Part shown: positions 1 through 12,343 of the stretch, piece after piece
How positions within the stretch are numbered: the stretch's first letter is position 1
How the letters are laid out: each line of letters starts with the position of its first letter
Assembly (NCBI GenBank): GCA_020746835.1
Contig: JAGPNK010000012.1
Coordinates: 1,426,001-1,490,000 of the forward strand
DNA: 64,000 nucleotides
Source: Stachybotrys elegans
Lineage: Eukaryota; Ascomycota; Sordariomycetes; Hypocreales; Stachybotryaceae
Reading direction: 5' to 3'
Program-made: the position numbers and the translations under genes
The notes under the pieces: generated by a model
The model's input: the letters and a program-made list of their open reading frames with translations, nothing else
The model's database searches: none
What the model was told of the DNA's origin: nothing

Positions 1-2644
1 CTTGGCAACTAATGTAGTCGTAAACAGTAGAGAGAAACAACGAGGCCATTGCCAGGATGCATGTATAGGGTAGCCAGGCCTGCTAGAGCCGGGCTCTTGT
101 GCATGCCGTAAAATGACCATGTCTCCTGTTCAACGCTTCTGCACGACCAACAAAATATGGATTCCTTGGATGCTTGACGTGAGTGAGAAGATTGGCTACT
201 TCCGCAGCCTTTCTTGGAGATGATGGAGTTGTTGAATTCTAAAATTCATACCTGACAGGGCTCTTAACATCATGCTCTGCAACGGATGGTAACGATAAGC
301 CCACTCTTCGTCAATACCACGTTGTGCACACACGGGTCCGTCATTATTTATCCAGGAATCTGTCTTGTTTCCGGTTTTAAGTTCTGGCCGGTGTCTCTTG
401 CATATTCGCTTGCACGTACCTTTGAATTCCTGCGGTTGTAACCTGCTCGTTCCTGTGATGCTTCCAGCAGGCGACTCATCTGACTAGACTTTCCACTCCT
501 ATGGGCTGACTGCAGGATTAGTGATAGGGTTGTGAGACTAGGCAGAACAACGTTCAATTTGGCCACCAATATATCAGAGTTGGCTTTGCTGAGATTGGAA
601 TTCCAAGGTGATCAAATTTTATGCCAACAACTTCGACTTCTTCTAGCCAACTCCCTAGTCACGTCATGAGAATGTGAAATAGAGAGAAGTTGCTGCGCGA
701 ACAGGGTGGGGTGGGAGCTCTAAATTCAAGTGATTGCTACCTACAATGACCTTTTCCCGGGAGAACTTACGCCTAGGGAGTTTCAATCCATTTTCCTCAT
801 ACATAGAACCTTGGATATGCGCGAGTAGGAGCGTTCTTCAGCAGGTCAAGCACTGGTGATCCAACAGGTTCCTTGATCCCCTGAGCATCAAGATATCTCC
901 CAACCATGGCGAAATTTCGTTGCAACCATGCTTGTTGACGTTGAAGTTCAGAGGGTGACAAAGACAACAGTTCAAATTGGACTGAGAAGGTCTCCGCTGA
1001 CAGTTCAGTCCTTTCCACAGCTTATCTCGATGGATTAGTTTTCGGTTCTTTTAAGGAGCGAAACGCGCAAATGCGGTGAAATTTACTTTGGGAAATATAA
1101 AACCCCGGAGTGAGTGGCAGAGAATTATGACCGGGTTCTGCAAATACATTAGGACGGGAATATCTTGACATGCCAAGCCTACAGAGGAAAGCTGTAAAGT
1201 TGGTCAGGAAGTTGAGACCATGTCCCCTTCATCAAGTAGCTTCTGACATGTTATCGTCTCATCATCCCTTAGTCGGTTCCTCTTGATCACGAACCGCACA
1301 TCTCGGCCGAGAAGCTTCGTTCAGAGAGTAGATAACAGCCACACTTCCAGGGTTACTATGATTGCGTGCCCTAGTTAAACTGTTGATGGAGATGTAACTA
1401 CACAGGTTATAACTCTAGACCTTCAAAATTGACGATGAGAATACGGCTGCTAAGTCTAAGGAAGGCGTGGGGCCGGGTTTCCGCCTAGCACGGTGGCTTG
1501 CGGCTCAAAACATAACGTGAATCGGTACAAGTTGCTTTGGTCCGCCATGATGCGTCCTGGTATTCCAGTTAAGGCTGTCTGAACCCAAATACCATTGGTT
1601 GACATTATCAACGCAAATTCGCCAGTAAAAAACGGGGAGGAAGATACGGTGCAACATTGTTGGTTCCATAAAAGATATGGACACGGAGATTTGTCTATAG
1701 CAAATAGTAAGCCTTGGACGGGCGAGATTCTGGATAGCAACATGCCGTGTGAATGGCTTGGGTAAAGCGTCCAGTACGCACCTTCATCACATCCTCTCAC
1801 GTAGCATTAGTATGAGCAGGTCAAAATAACGCTCCAAAGTCTCACACCAGTCGAACGTCTCACAGCCTTATTTCTTAAGGAGGGAAGATACAAAAGCAGG
1901 CAGGGATGAGGTTGCCGACTACTATCCAATGATCACAGCCCAAGAAGTGTGACAACTCACGACTACGAAACTCTGCCTTCTTTCCTTCTGCGTGGGATGA
2001 AATGCATCACGAGTCAACTGGTGTTACGCACTGTCACGAGCTACAATGGACTTGACTAGAGGGTCATGTCGTGTCGACCGCCTATACAGTCTCGGATAAG
2101 CTGGACTGGGACTCTAGCTGTCAAGCCATATAAGGAGACATCATTGCTCTCTTCATTGTATCCCACCCCCCAGACATCAAACCTATCCACTCAAAGTTAA
2201 TAAGTTACATCTAACAGCCATCTTGGTGTCTTTTCCCTCTTACACAACGGCAACGATGATGCGTACCCGTCTGTTTGTTAGGCCAAATGCCAGCGTCCCT
2301 GGGGATAGGCCTCCGTCATGCTATTAGCCCACATATATGCGCAGCCAGGGAAGAATTTCAAGGAACAGATCATGCCTCTGCTGGCCAGACTCTAGAATGT
2401 TAGCAACGTGGCTCTCACTCAATACGCCGCCGAGAGCAGATGAACCCAGCAGGGCGACTACGTAAACTCTCCAATAATTGAGATGAAACTGTTTCTAGTG
2501 ACAGTATGTTCGCTTACAGGTATGCCGATAGGGGCGGGATTGGGCAGAATGCTTGGCTAGTGATGCTGACCTTGTCAAGCTGAACACCTCGTCATAGAAA
2601 CACGCCATTCTCACTTCAATGCTCTGCCGATCAAATTGTCCTCT
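1..2644. other. Gene-poor stretch with possible degraded coding remnants
   Basis: I see no complete gene here. Two minus-strand stretches look faintly like coding sequence. At about 660-348 one frame reads EEVEVVGIKFDHLGIP and a shifted frame continues with VAKLNVVLPSLTTLSLILQS, as expected of a frameshifted relic. At 1018-797 an open frame without ATG contains SELQRQQAWLQRNFAMVGRY. I recognise neither family. The open frame at 1800-1456 (minus) has no motif. Base composition is ordinary, so this stretch is not RIP-degraded like the blocks further on. Confidence 0.35.
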
Positions 2645-2732
2645 ATTGATTATATCGTCTTTATCGTCAGGGGGGCATCCAAGTCGCTGGTCTGTATCCC
2701 AATGGGGCACGCAAACAGGAAATCACACATGC
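2645..2732 (-). repeat. Dispersed ~90-100 bp repeat, copy A
   Basis: Read on the minus strand this segment contains GTGCCCCATTGGGATACAGA, then ACCAGCGACTTGGATG and CTGACGATAAAGACGATAT. The same string, with a few substitutions, recurs on the minus strand at about 20176-20275 and on the plus strand at about 59588-59690. The flanks differ between the three sites, so this is a dispersed element or a short conserved module. In copy C a frame reads CPNGIQTSDFEEAPSDDKDD, but reading frames are not kept in copies A and B. Nature unknown. Confidence 0.6.
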
Positions 2733-5700
2733 TCGCCCGATGAGTGTAGACAGTGCAGTGGTGTGGAATGAGATGAAACACAACTACCGCTGTTAGTTAA
2801 CCAATCTTCCGGCGTACTAGTCGGGGGTTGTCACGAATATATCGTACCAGGGGCACTAATATCACCAGTATCCATGTTGCGGAATATTGCGACCTCATTG
2901 GGCCCTGATTTTTCAAGGAGAACCGTCTTTGACGCGGGTTGGAGAATAGTCTCGTGCTTTCACCCACGTGTGTTCTGTGCATTACGTCGCTTCGCTAGAT
3001 ATCGCATCGTTTAACTGCCTGGTAGTCACACGTGGCCCGAGGCCAGTCACGACATGCCGTTCGTAGCTCTCCAAGCTCTAGGCCACATTAGATGCCATTA
3101 GATGGAGGTCTTAGAAAGGCGCGAGGGAGAAGAGAGATCAACTTGATAGAAAGTATTTATGGCGAAGGCTCGTCACCTCAGAGATCGGTTAGATGCGTCT
3201 TTATGACTTTAAGATCTCGCACCAATATGGGCATCCAATGTACCATAGAATCTGAGCAATTCTTTCGCAATGCTGAAGAAGTCAGGCCTTCCGCCGCTGG
3301 GCAGGAATATTTTAGCGCTGCCGCTCAATATCAACGCTCTCTCGAGCAGGAAATATATCATGGGCAAGAATATGGATATGGTCGTTGCGGCGGTATGAGA
3401 CGGACAAGTCTAAGTATCTCGGGATAGCCAAATTGTTGGATAAATTGTTGGATGCTTGAGTCGTCTGAATGTCATCCTTCAGAGCGCTCTGCCTCTATAA
3501 AATTGCAAGGTATGCTTGTTCAGAAATTTCCTTGTTTGGCCCAGCATTAACCACCCCTACAAGATGCTTCGAATATGAATGGTTAGTTTTCTCGCCTGGG
3601 AAATCAGCAGTGTCAAATGAATCATTTCAGGTTTGATTTCTTTGTAGATTTCCAACCGAGTCAGAAACCACATTTCGCATTACCCTACAGCAGACAGGCT
3701 GATTCTGATTTTCTGCCATGCGCAGGACACGCTGATGAAGAGCAAGGGAAGGTGATTGAATGATAACATGAATGCGTTGGGTTTGGAACAAATGGGCGGC
3801 AGGTGCACGATGACAGTTCGCACAAGGACACAGTTTCCCACAATCTTCTTATACGCAAGCCCACTCTGACGATCCCTTCATCGTTTGGCTATTTTATTTG
3901 GTCCTGCGGGCAGTAGGTCCACCATCATTGTTCGCATACACCCTCGTCAGAGCTGTGAACCAATGCATGAAGCGTGAACCCGCCCTTCTTCCTGTGCTAA
4001 GTGTAAAGTTGGGCCGTAAAGCTTGTCTGTCACGGAAACAAACTATGCCCGGCCAATAACCTCACAGATTTGCGCGATGATGAAGCGAATTAGTCTAGGT
4101 GGGTTGTCGAATATTATCAAGTGGCTTCGTCTGTATTATTCCAGTTTCATGTGACAGCTTGTTTGTCCTCGCTCTGAGTTTCCACAATTTACCTCTCCAA
4201 ACACCCTTTTCAGTCGATCAACTACCTTATCGCAAATCTAATTAACGATAACCCTGCGGCCTGCCAACCTAACCCCGTGTCGCAGTCCAGTCTCGTTCCA
4301 CTCTGAGGCGGGCACAATAGCCTCGTTCAAGTCAACCCAGACCATTTCTTCTGTACGTATAGAAGCTTGTCTCCGAGATCTGACCACATTTCACTATGCC
4401 TCGCCAATTGTTGACAAGCCGGCAGCGTGCCTTTGCTGCTCCAGACGTCCCCGCCAGAGATCTCTGCGACGGCTTGGCGGGCAGCCGCTGCAGGCACACC
4501 TGACTGCCCTAGCCATGCACCGATACATTTTCTCAGACGACGTAACCTCTCCACGCTTAAGACCAAACAACTATAGCACCCGTAAGCGCGCCAAGATTCT
4601 TGCCAAACTCGAGCCTGATGATGTCAACATTGCCCGAAATCCCGTGTGCTACAGCCTCCCAAGTTGCTCCGTCAATATGAACAAGGATATATTGCTACGA
4701 GCCTATGTATATATACGAACAAGTTCCTCGAATAACCAAGCCGTTGGAGCTGATTTGTTCTAGAGTTATGACGCGGGTAGGGTACCGCTGGATGTATGAC
4801 TGCATGTCAGTGGACGTCTTCTAAGATCATGCACTTGGCATTCATGTGAGGGATGGCTTGAATCATTGTTCTGAAGAACCGCGGACTCAAAGTTGACCAG
4901 ATGAGCCCCGCGTCGCAAAGCACGGTGTACGGTGGGTGGCTGAGAAGTGTCATCAAGGAAACTGGTTCGCCATTGTCCCGGTGATGACAGAAGCGCCTGC
5001 TTCGTGACCGCACAAAAAGGTCAAGCAGTAGCTGTATTGGTTATTGTTGTGGATAGCGATAAAGATGACGTTGAATCCGAAGATATTCCTTCCAGTTAAC
5101 CACCACTTGACGCGGTATTGGTACCCCGTATAGAATGGCGGCGAGGGCGACAACCACAATGATGACAAAGGAGATAATGGGGCACCGTTTCGACTTCTAA
5201 GTTTTATACGCTCTAGTGATGACACCATTAGACCATTGGCTTCTGATGGTGTGATGACTTCCTTCTCTATGTACCACGGCGCCACCTCGGGATAGTCATG
5301 GAGAACTGCCTCGGCGCGTTATCCTGGCTGCTAGAACGACTTCTTGGAGCCGTCAGACATTGGTGAGCTAGAAGTAGCAGGTGACGCGATGGCAAGAGAC
5401 GTTCAGCCGTCATCCATCAGCAGGAATCATCAGCGCATTGGTGCTGAGAGTTTGCTGGCGACAAACTCGAGGATGAAGACGAAAGCGTTGCAGGAATAAA
5501 GGGAGAGATACCAGGTCATCGCCGAATTCATTTCGAGTACGTGGGAAGCCCAAATGAAATGAGTGGGTAGCACCAATGCCTAAAGTAATTCAAGTGGTAC
5601 TCTTAGCAGAAGTCTCAAACTGAAAGGATCTTGGGGGTGAAGCTGGGGCATGTAATGCGGGCAGGACAGCGCAAGGACGTTAGAAATATGGCATGAATTT

Positions 5701-6167
5701 CAGAGCTCTCGCTTATACTAATCAAGACAGACGCTTTGACCAAACGATATCCGTGGTGCCACCAAGTCGCGAATGAGTCGCGAATGAATAGTCCGTCTTT
5801 GATGCTTGGCACTTCTGTGGTTATGCTTATATACTTGTAGTTGCTACAGTGGTGAGAGCTGATGCGAAAGCCTCGAAAAGCTAGTGCAACGTTACAGCCA
5901 CATGCTCATCTTAATAGTGAGCAGTAACGTTGTTAGAATGGGTGAAAGTGAAATTCCCATCCATAACTTGTCGATCTTCTCCCACGTAAGCGAGGCTGAG
6001 CTGAGCCGGCGGCTGATGGCGGCGGAGGGCCGTGGTTGGCTGAACTGTGATGGCTGCCTGCAATTTGACCCGCAGCACACGACCACTTCATTGTCTCTCC
6101 TGCAAGCAACATCACTTTTCTCTGAGCCTGGCGTGTCGCTACAAAACTCACCTTGCCAGTCGTACAA
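2733..6167. other. Gene-poor stretch; weak ORFs only
   Basis: Nothing here can be called a gene with confidence. A plus-strand ATG ORF at 3092-3427 (111 aa) has no motif. On the minus strand, about 5290-4807, one frame contains a membrane-like stretch (ISFVIIVVVALAAILYGVPI) just after an in-frame stop, and neighbouring frames continue with coding-like sequence. This may be a broken membrane-protein gene. Other open frames are short and overlap on both strands. Confidence 0.35.
3092..3427 (+). CDS. Doubtful small ORF, 111 aa
   Basis: This is an uninterrupted ATG ORF in ordinary-composition DNA, with no recognisable domain, signal peptide or membrane segment. The C-terminal third is rich in Gln, Tyr and Gly (for example YHGQEYGYGRCGG). 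No intron or nearby gene helps interpret it. It could be chance. Confidence 0.2.
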   Translation: MPLDGGLRKARGRREINLIESIYGEGSSPQRSVRCVFMTLRSRTNMGIQCTIESEQFFRNAEEVRPSAAGQEYFSAAAQYQRSLEQEIYHGQEYGYGRCGGMRRTSLSISG

Positions 6168-8415
6168 ATGCCTCCCAATAGGTTCCGGCATCTCCGCCGG
6201 AGGGGAAACCGGCCTCTGCCAGCATCGGGCCGTGTTGGACCCGCAAGCCCGCCAGCAAATCCCGCACCGTCAGTGGCACAACCCCAAATTCCAAATCATG
6301 TGAGCACGACTATCCCTTACGAGTCCTGTCACTAAAGAGTAGACTTCATCTAGTCTCAACGCCAACTATTTGCTTCCTTGGACTATACGCTGTGTGGTGT
6401 CATTGTTGCCATAGTAAGCGTGCTCGCTACACTCGCTTTCTTCCTGGTCGAGAGGCTTCAGCCTGATCCCAAAGATGAATACCTCAAGACAATCATGGAG
6501 GAGAGCAAGCTACAAACTAAGGAGAGCAAGCTACAAACTAGTCTACAATTTAGAGAATACTGTCTCAAGTCATCTGTGAGTACTACCTATCGAGCCAACA
6601 AATAACAGCTAACCTTTCAAGCATCTTGAGTACCCCGACTGGGCTGAAGGCTGCAAAAAGCTACTTTCCGAGCCTTTCCCATCCCGCGGGGAAAGCCTCC
6701 TTGTCAGCATCGCGCGAGCTCTGGATCCCCGACCCACCCTGGCCATCATACTTCCGTCCCTGCACCAACTTTTCTGGAACGGCTTATCATTTGCATTAGT
6801 TGGTTGCGTTGTCACAACTCTACTAGTCATTGTGCTGGCTCGCCGGTCCAAAGCCAAGAGACCTGGAGTGCAGCATGAATTGTTGAACCTTGAGGCGGAT
6901 GCAGGCGAAACAGACTCTACAGATACGTGGTCAACCATCAGCACGAATTCATCCGACGAGACCTTGGTCGGTTCAGACTCAGGAGTGGACGAAGCTTATG
7001 CAGTCGATACAGATACGGGCCCACTAGATGCACCTAGGCAAAATGCTGACGCAAGATTGCTTCAGCAATCAAGGCCCTCGGCAAGCACTCAGAGAGCAAG
7101 AAGATCAGAGAATGTGCTGCTAGACTCTGAGCGCTCCAGGACGGAGTCAATGCCCTCCGCAAGTACTCGAGCAGCAATAGGATCAGTGCATATGCTGTCG
7201 GGCTCAGCACCAAAGACAGACTCTGCAAATACCCTGACAACACCAAGCACAAATAGCAACGCATTCATAAGCGCAGTATCGGGCATTGTGATGAGCTCAG
7301 TTTCGGGCGGCTTGGTCCGGCTGTCTTCTCTGGTCAAAACTAGAGACCAAGCTACGCTACAATCGAGTGAAGTTGCAGTTTCCGAGCAATATGCTTCTAA
7401 GAATACCGTTCAAAGGCCAAGCATATCATCTAACCAAATTCCTTCCCGGACTGAGAATCCCCCACCAACTCCTGCATCTTTCCCAGAGCCCACACGTCGA
7501 GACGCACTGCAGAGCAAAACCTCTATAAAACCTGGGGCCAATGGATCCACCAATCGAACAATTCAACAGACCGCAGGCTCTGCTAGACGAGACTCTGAAA
7601 TAACAGAAGCTTCGTCACAACCTCCGTTGTCCAAAGCTCAGCCGCAACCAGATCGTGGAGAAAATCCATCAAGCACATCGGATAGTGCCCCTTCCAGACG
7701 ACCTGCCCCAGAACCGAGTACACAAGGCAACACAATATCGGAGGGTTGGACCAAAACAATACCAGTCAAAAGACAGAATACCGGTAGCACGTCTTCCAAA
7801 TCCCATTCATCAACCTCACAGTCGACATCAACAGGAACAGCATCTTTTATCGTAGGGGGTGCTATGACCGCTGTCGCAATATCAGCCGCGAGCAGAACAA
7901 GACCACAGAACCCTGTCCCGTCACACTCACCAAAGCCTGACAATACAAGACGCGACTGTACACGCCAGGCCAGAGGGTCCAGGAGGTCTGCATCACCAGC
8001 GCAACCTAAACCAACGTCGACATCTTATTCCCCCGGACAAGACTATGCATTCAACTCAACGTCTTATTCCAATTCCTCTCTATCTAACCGAGGATATTCT
8101 TATTCCCCCTCCACACAAACATCAGACTCGCCTTCTCTGCTATCATCCGCCAATCCGTATTCTCCCAGCAATATCTTCATGCCCCAAGAGTGGGACTGTG
8201 TAAGTGACTGTCTGTATTCAAGCGTTGTACGCGGGTGCTGTCAAAGCATCAATCCGAGAATATATATTCTAACCATGTTACAGTGTCTATGCCGCTCACA
8301 CAACGAGGCTATATATCAAGAATGCCCATCCTGTTGTTATCAGAAATGCAAAGGCTGCACATTTTATCCGCCGAAGAAAACACAAAGTACAAGAGCAAGC
8401 ACAAGGAGGCGATAG
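6168..8415 (+). CDS. Two-TM, Ser/Thr-rich hypothetical membrane protein, 4 exons
   Basis: Model: 6168-6299, 6354-6575, 6622-8199, 8284-8415. The introns are 54, 46 and 84 nt. The first two lie exactly between ORFs in different frames and restore one frame of about 687 aa. Exon 1 is a Pro/Arg-rich cytosolic-looking N-terminus starting MPPNRFRHLRRRG. Exon 2 has TM1 (CGVIVAIVSVLATLAFFLV), followed by a duplicated ESKLQT heptad. Exon 3 has TM2 (SFALVGCVVTTLLVIVLARR), then about 400 residues of Ser/Thr/Pro-rich low-complexity sequence. Exon 4 is Cys-rich with CLCR, CPSCC and CKGC. I do not recognise the family. The last intron has a good donor (GTAAGT), branch (CTAAC) and CAG but is a multiple of three without stops, so retention would give about 715 aa. 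Confidence 0.65.
6501..6541 (+). repeat. In-frame 21-nt tandem duplication
   Basis: The unit GAGAGCAAGCTACAAACTA occurs twice with a 21-nt period inside exon 2 of the membrane-protein gene. It encodes ESKLQTK then ESKLQTS. The near-identity at nucleotide level suggests a recent duplication that kept the frame. Confidence 0.8.
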
Positions 8416-10720
8416 TTTAAAGACACAACGGCCAGGACAGAATAGAGCATCCACGCGTTATGTGTGTGTTTCTGTCGGCCAGAAACCACAATTTCATTAC
8501 TTTTCACTAACATATATGAATGCAAAATCCTAAGTAACCATCTCGGTATTTAATACATTTCGCATGTCATAAAAGCCTAGTGATGTAGTGTCGTGTCCAC
8601 CTATATATTGAGAGAAAGGAGTATGATTAGACATTGATCCATTCATTACTTCAGGTCTAGGCTGTAAGATCAACGATCAAGCTGCAGCGACACCAACACG
8701 CGTGGTAATATCCTATGGCCCCAATATCCACGGGCATGGTCTATGTAGCCATTGCATCGTTGCTGATCCTCAGTGTTCCGTCGCATTTGCCAGACAATGT
8801 AGCCAACAGACAGTCATTTGATCAAGGGAAACATCGCCACACAACGATGGGATTTGGATACGCGAATGTAAGGGCTCTGGACTCTCTGTGCTGCCACCAC
8901 TGCTAACAGTCTGCACTCTGGCAAGTTTCTACATGATGATGAGGTGCTCAAAGGAGACTTGCTAAAATAGGATTGCAGTCACACACATGTTATTCTTATC
9001 CTCACGCAGCCTCTCGTAAGTAACCTTCTATGCCACAATTGTCAGCACCATTTGCCCCAATGGTCTACATTCTAATACAGCCCGATAGTAAGAACGTCAG
9101 ATCACCTCGTGGGATGTCGAAGAAGACACGGTCAGTCGAGGGCAAAGCATATCTTTCACAATAGAGCATCTCAGAGGGTGTAGGAATAATCAGACAATTT
9201 ATAACAAAGTCCACCACTCTCCCAGACGCTTATCAGAATCGAACCTCGGGGGAATCGACCGTTATTCCTCCAATTCATCCAGTGTGGTCAGGAGTGTCAG
9301 CCCGAATGCCCTGTCGGTTGGCTGGGACCAATAAAAACAGGCTGGCACGCTGCATTGTCTAGTCTGGGAGTGGACTGCAAAGTCCCGCTCGCGCACAGCA
9401 AGAACACGGTTAGGCTTAAAAAGAGCGAACAAAGGAACACCCTCAATAACACAGCGCTTGCCCTATAAACCCGAAGGACGCGGAATTCAAGTAGCTTGGA
9501 GCTGAGTATTGAATACATATGGATACATTATGCATGACAACGACAACTGGGAAGAGGCAGCATAAGACGTATAAAGATATACGGCAATGTAGATCAAACT
9601 ATTATTGCTGGGCGAAGAAATGCCCTTGTGGGATTTTACACCCATCGCCCAACACAGATGCAACCTACATCAAGGTCAAATATTCCTCGTGGCGGGCACG
9701 ACATCTCAAGAACTGCCTTGTCGGTCTCTTCAGAAGCCGTGAAGTTGGCCCAGCATCTAATCGAGACTGGTACTTTCAAGAGGCCATTATTCCTCAACAG
9801 CTTATCTTCTAGTGCTGGACTCCGAGTGGGCATTTTAAACTCTTTGGCGCTTCAAATGACTGGTTTGACTTGACTTTCAAAGGTACGGACAGGCACGTGT
9901 GCAATAGAAGTCAGGGCTCCACCGAGGAATATGTTTCGGAGCGTATCTTGTTGCACGGGGAAGTCAGTTGACAGCCTCGCGTGATGGGAAATTCTCTGGC
10001 GTAAGTTTTTTGATCCCATGGGAAATTATGCTGCCTCATCCAGTATCCCTGTCCTGCTGCAAAAGGCCATGGAAAGGATAATGGTCCTGGTCGGCAATTG
10101 CGCTGATATATGCATGGCTGATTTCCCTCGCTTGGAGCTTTGGAGAAGCGCCCGCATGGTCAGCTGAGCACGAAAATGCCTCTGTATACCGGGGGCCTTG
10201 ACGGCCATGGACCCAGACATCGCTCGTTTGATCGCGTTGTCATCATGACGTTGGACGATACAGGGCGTCACGACTTTCATGTCTGACATTATTTTGTGGC
10301 GGAAGGGCACCTTGGCCGCTAGTTCTTGGACCGTAATGAATTTATTGCTTTGAATGCTACGCTGGTTACTGCGTAATCCAAGGCTATGTTAAGAGCCACC
10401 TCAACATTGCCACCCAGCCAGTCATATTTAGGATCTCAATTTGGTATTAACTCTCTGATAACCAAGCCCTATCATGATATCCATCACAGGCACGGACGTT
10501 CAATCGTAGGTAGCATTAAAAAAGTTCCGCTCGCTTCCCCTAAATTCCAACCAGAATTTCATGTTGGCGGCTTGCGTCGATACAGCAAGATTATGGTGCA
10601 TTTCATAATAAATGAGGCCATCAACGCCAGTCCGCTGTATAAAGAGAGATATATGTACATTCCGCAAGTCTGCCTTTAGCATGCAGTTCTCTTTAGTTTC
10701 CTGAGTCGGATGATTTGGCG
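8416..10720. other. Intergenic / relic stretch with two doubtful secreted-like ORFs
   Basis: There is no convincing gene. At 8715 (plus) an ATG ORF begins MAPISTGMVYVAIASLLILS, which looks like a signal peptide. A possible 42-nt GTAAGG...CAG intron after codon 51 would end it after seven more codons; it could be a small secreted protein of under 65 aa. At 9518-9297 (minus) a 73-aa ATG ORF has a hydrophobic segment LLRVFLCSLFLSLTVFLL. The frames in 9500-10310 carry stops and show no family signature. Confidence 0.3.
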
Positions 10721-10749
10721 GCGATGGCGAGTTTGATGTGAGTAGTCTG

Positions 10750-11423
10750 TCAGTGAAGACGAGGTCATCATCTGTGTAGTTCGCATTTAGTTCCCGGTGA
10801 AATGAGAGTCGGAAATGGGCAACGCAGATACTCCGTAGTGATGTGTCGAGACCACAGCTGCCTGTTGTGGCAATCGGCTCAGCACGGCGCCCCTAGGCAT
10901 GGATTAGCCGAAGTCGGAATCAGAGCCCAAAGAGCGTGTTCGCCTACTTGAGGATTGCGGTCCAAGCATCATCGGGCTATGACCTGACACAAGGGATGGA
11001 CTTGCACCGCCGAAACTCATTGAGGTTGACTACTTGGACATCCGGGACTGCCTTTTGCATGCATTCCTTGAGATACTGGCTAGCACCGAAGCCGCCGACA
11101 AGGAATATTCCCTGGCTTTTTATAAAGGAATTCTTGATCTGCACGTCAACGTGGCAAAGAATGTCGCTTATAAGAGGGTCGAAGATTAGCTCACCCTTGC
11201 TCTTCATTTTCTCTAGAGCCAGTCTTTTCCGTACTGCAGGGTTAAATGGCGCAACTGACCCAGTCATGGTCCAGCAATCGTTTTTCAGCCCTTCGGAAGG
11301 ATTGTCCTCCAGGCTGGCTTGTGGGAAATTCATGGATAACTCTTCCTCAGTGTCACCGAGAAAACGCCGCTTGACATATTGGTCAAATTCGTCGGACGCC
11401 TTCGCCCAACCTTTGCTCTTTTA
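10750..11423 (-). pseudogene. Hsp70-like ATPase pseudogene (C-terminal half)
   Basis: On the minus strand a frame from about 11418 to 10977 reads EFDQYVKRRFLGDTEEE and later IFLVGGFGASQYLKE. The second string is the conserved segment of the fungal Hsp70/Hsp12A-like actin-fold ATPase family (VGGFGxSxYL near the nucleotide site). The frame then stops, and a shifted frame at about 10891-10820 continues with GAVLSRLPQQAAVVSTHHYG, typical of the next part of this family. An in-frame stop lies at the 5' end and the N-terminal half, including the first phosphate loop, is missing. It is therefore a truncated, frameshifted relic. The plus-strand ORF over the same bases is a shadow. Confidence 0.7.
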
Positions 11424-11876
11424 ACCGGATCCTTCCCCTTATCAATACAATCCTTCCTGGCCCTCTAATTATCTTATTGATTTAGTATAGGACAGCACTT
11501 TTATGCGATTACACAGTGAAAAGGTCACTGTAGGCCTTACCGGCTGAACGACTCGCTTATTTACGGCTAGCCCTTGATGTTCTAAATTGGTACCTAAGAC
11601 AGAGGTAGATACCCTGAATTTAGCAAAGCATAATTAGGGTTTGTGTATAGAGTTTGAACTTTGTGTTATAATGCGGGGAATAGCCAAGGTGGGCCTTTGC
11701 ATTTGCTTCATTATCATACCACAAAGTGGCGCTATCACATGGAATTCTAATATTGCCTTAAGCCATGGGCCGTGATATATATTTATCAGTGCCTTGCCTC
11801 GTCTAAGGGTGAGTCATTAGACCATCTTTAACTTCATTATTTCCCATTAAAAGTATCAACTCGTTACTGTGAAGAT

Positions 11877-12343
11877 ATGACGTCAGTCTCTGGGAGCTGT
11901 ATCTGTAAGAAGATTTCCTATGCCTATACTGGCAACCCAACAAAGAAGGTCAGTCTTTTCAGGTGTCATATCATAAGACCTAGCTAACTACTAGACAGGC
12001 CATCTGCCACTGCCGCGAATGCCAAAAGCTCACCGGGTCCACCTTTACCTATAACTTTCTCGTGCCGCGCGAGAACTTCAAATGGACCTCCGGGTCGCCG
12101 AAGTCTAACAGGTTCATCCAGGAGAGTGGCATTGAAGTAGATTACCACTCCTGTCCGGAATGTGCGACCGTACTGATCAAGGAGAGTGAGGCAGACATGT
12201 TTAAGCCTTTCTACCTTGTGCAGGCCGGGACAATTGATGGAAATGATATAAAGACGAAGCCTGATGTGGAGTTTTGGACGAGCCGTAAGCCAGATTGGAT
12301 TGCGGCTATTGCGGGGGTAGAGCAGATGGCGCAGTTCGAATGA
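11877..12343 (+). CDS. GFA-family (glutathione-dependent formaldehyde-activating enzyme-like) zinc protein
   Basis: Two exons, 11877-11948 and 11999-12343, encode 138 aa. The 50-nt intron (GTCAGT...GCTAAC...CAG) is phase 0. The zinc-binding pattern of the GFA/CENP-V Mss4-like fold is complete: SCICKK near residues 7-12, CHCRECQ just after the splice (CxCxxC), and CPECA about 40 residues later. The fold is followed by the usual aromatic C-terminal part (VEFWTSRKPDW). Family members are about 120-160 aa, so this is full length. Related proteins bind a glutathione adduct or act in small-molecule detoxification, but the substrate cannot be told from sequence. It stands alone between relic regions. 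Confidence 0.88.

Noticed and set aside
10936..11424. 162-aa plus-strand ORF
   Set aside because: Antisense to the Hsp70-like relic, whose motifs are on the minus strand.
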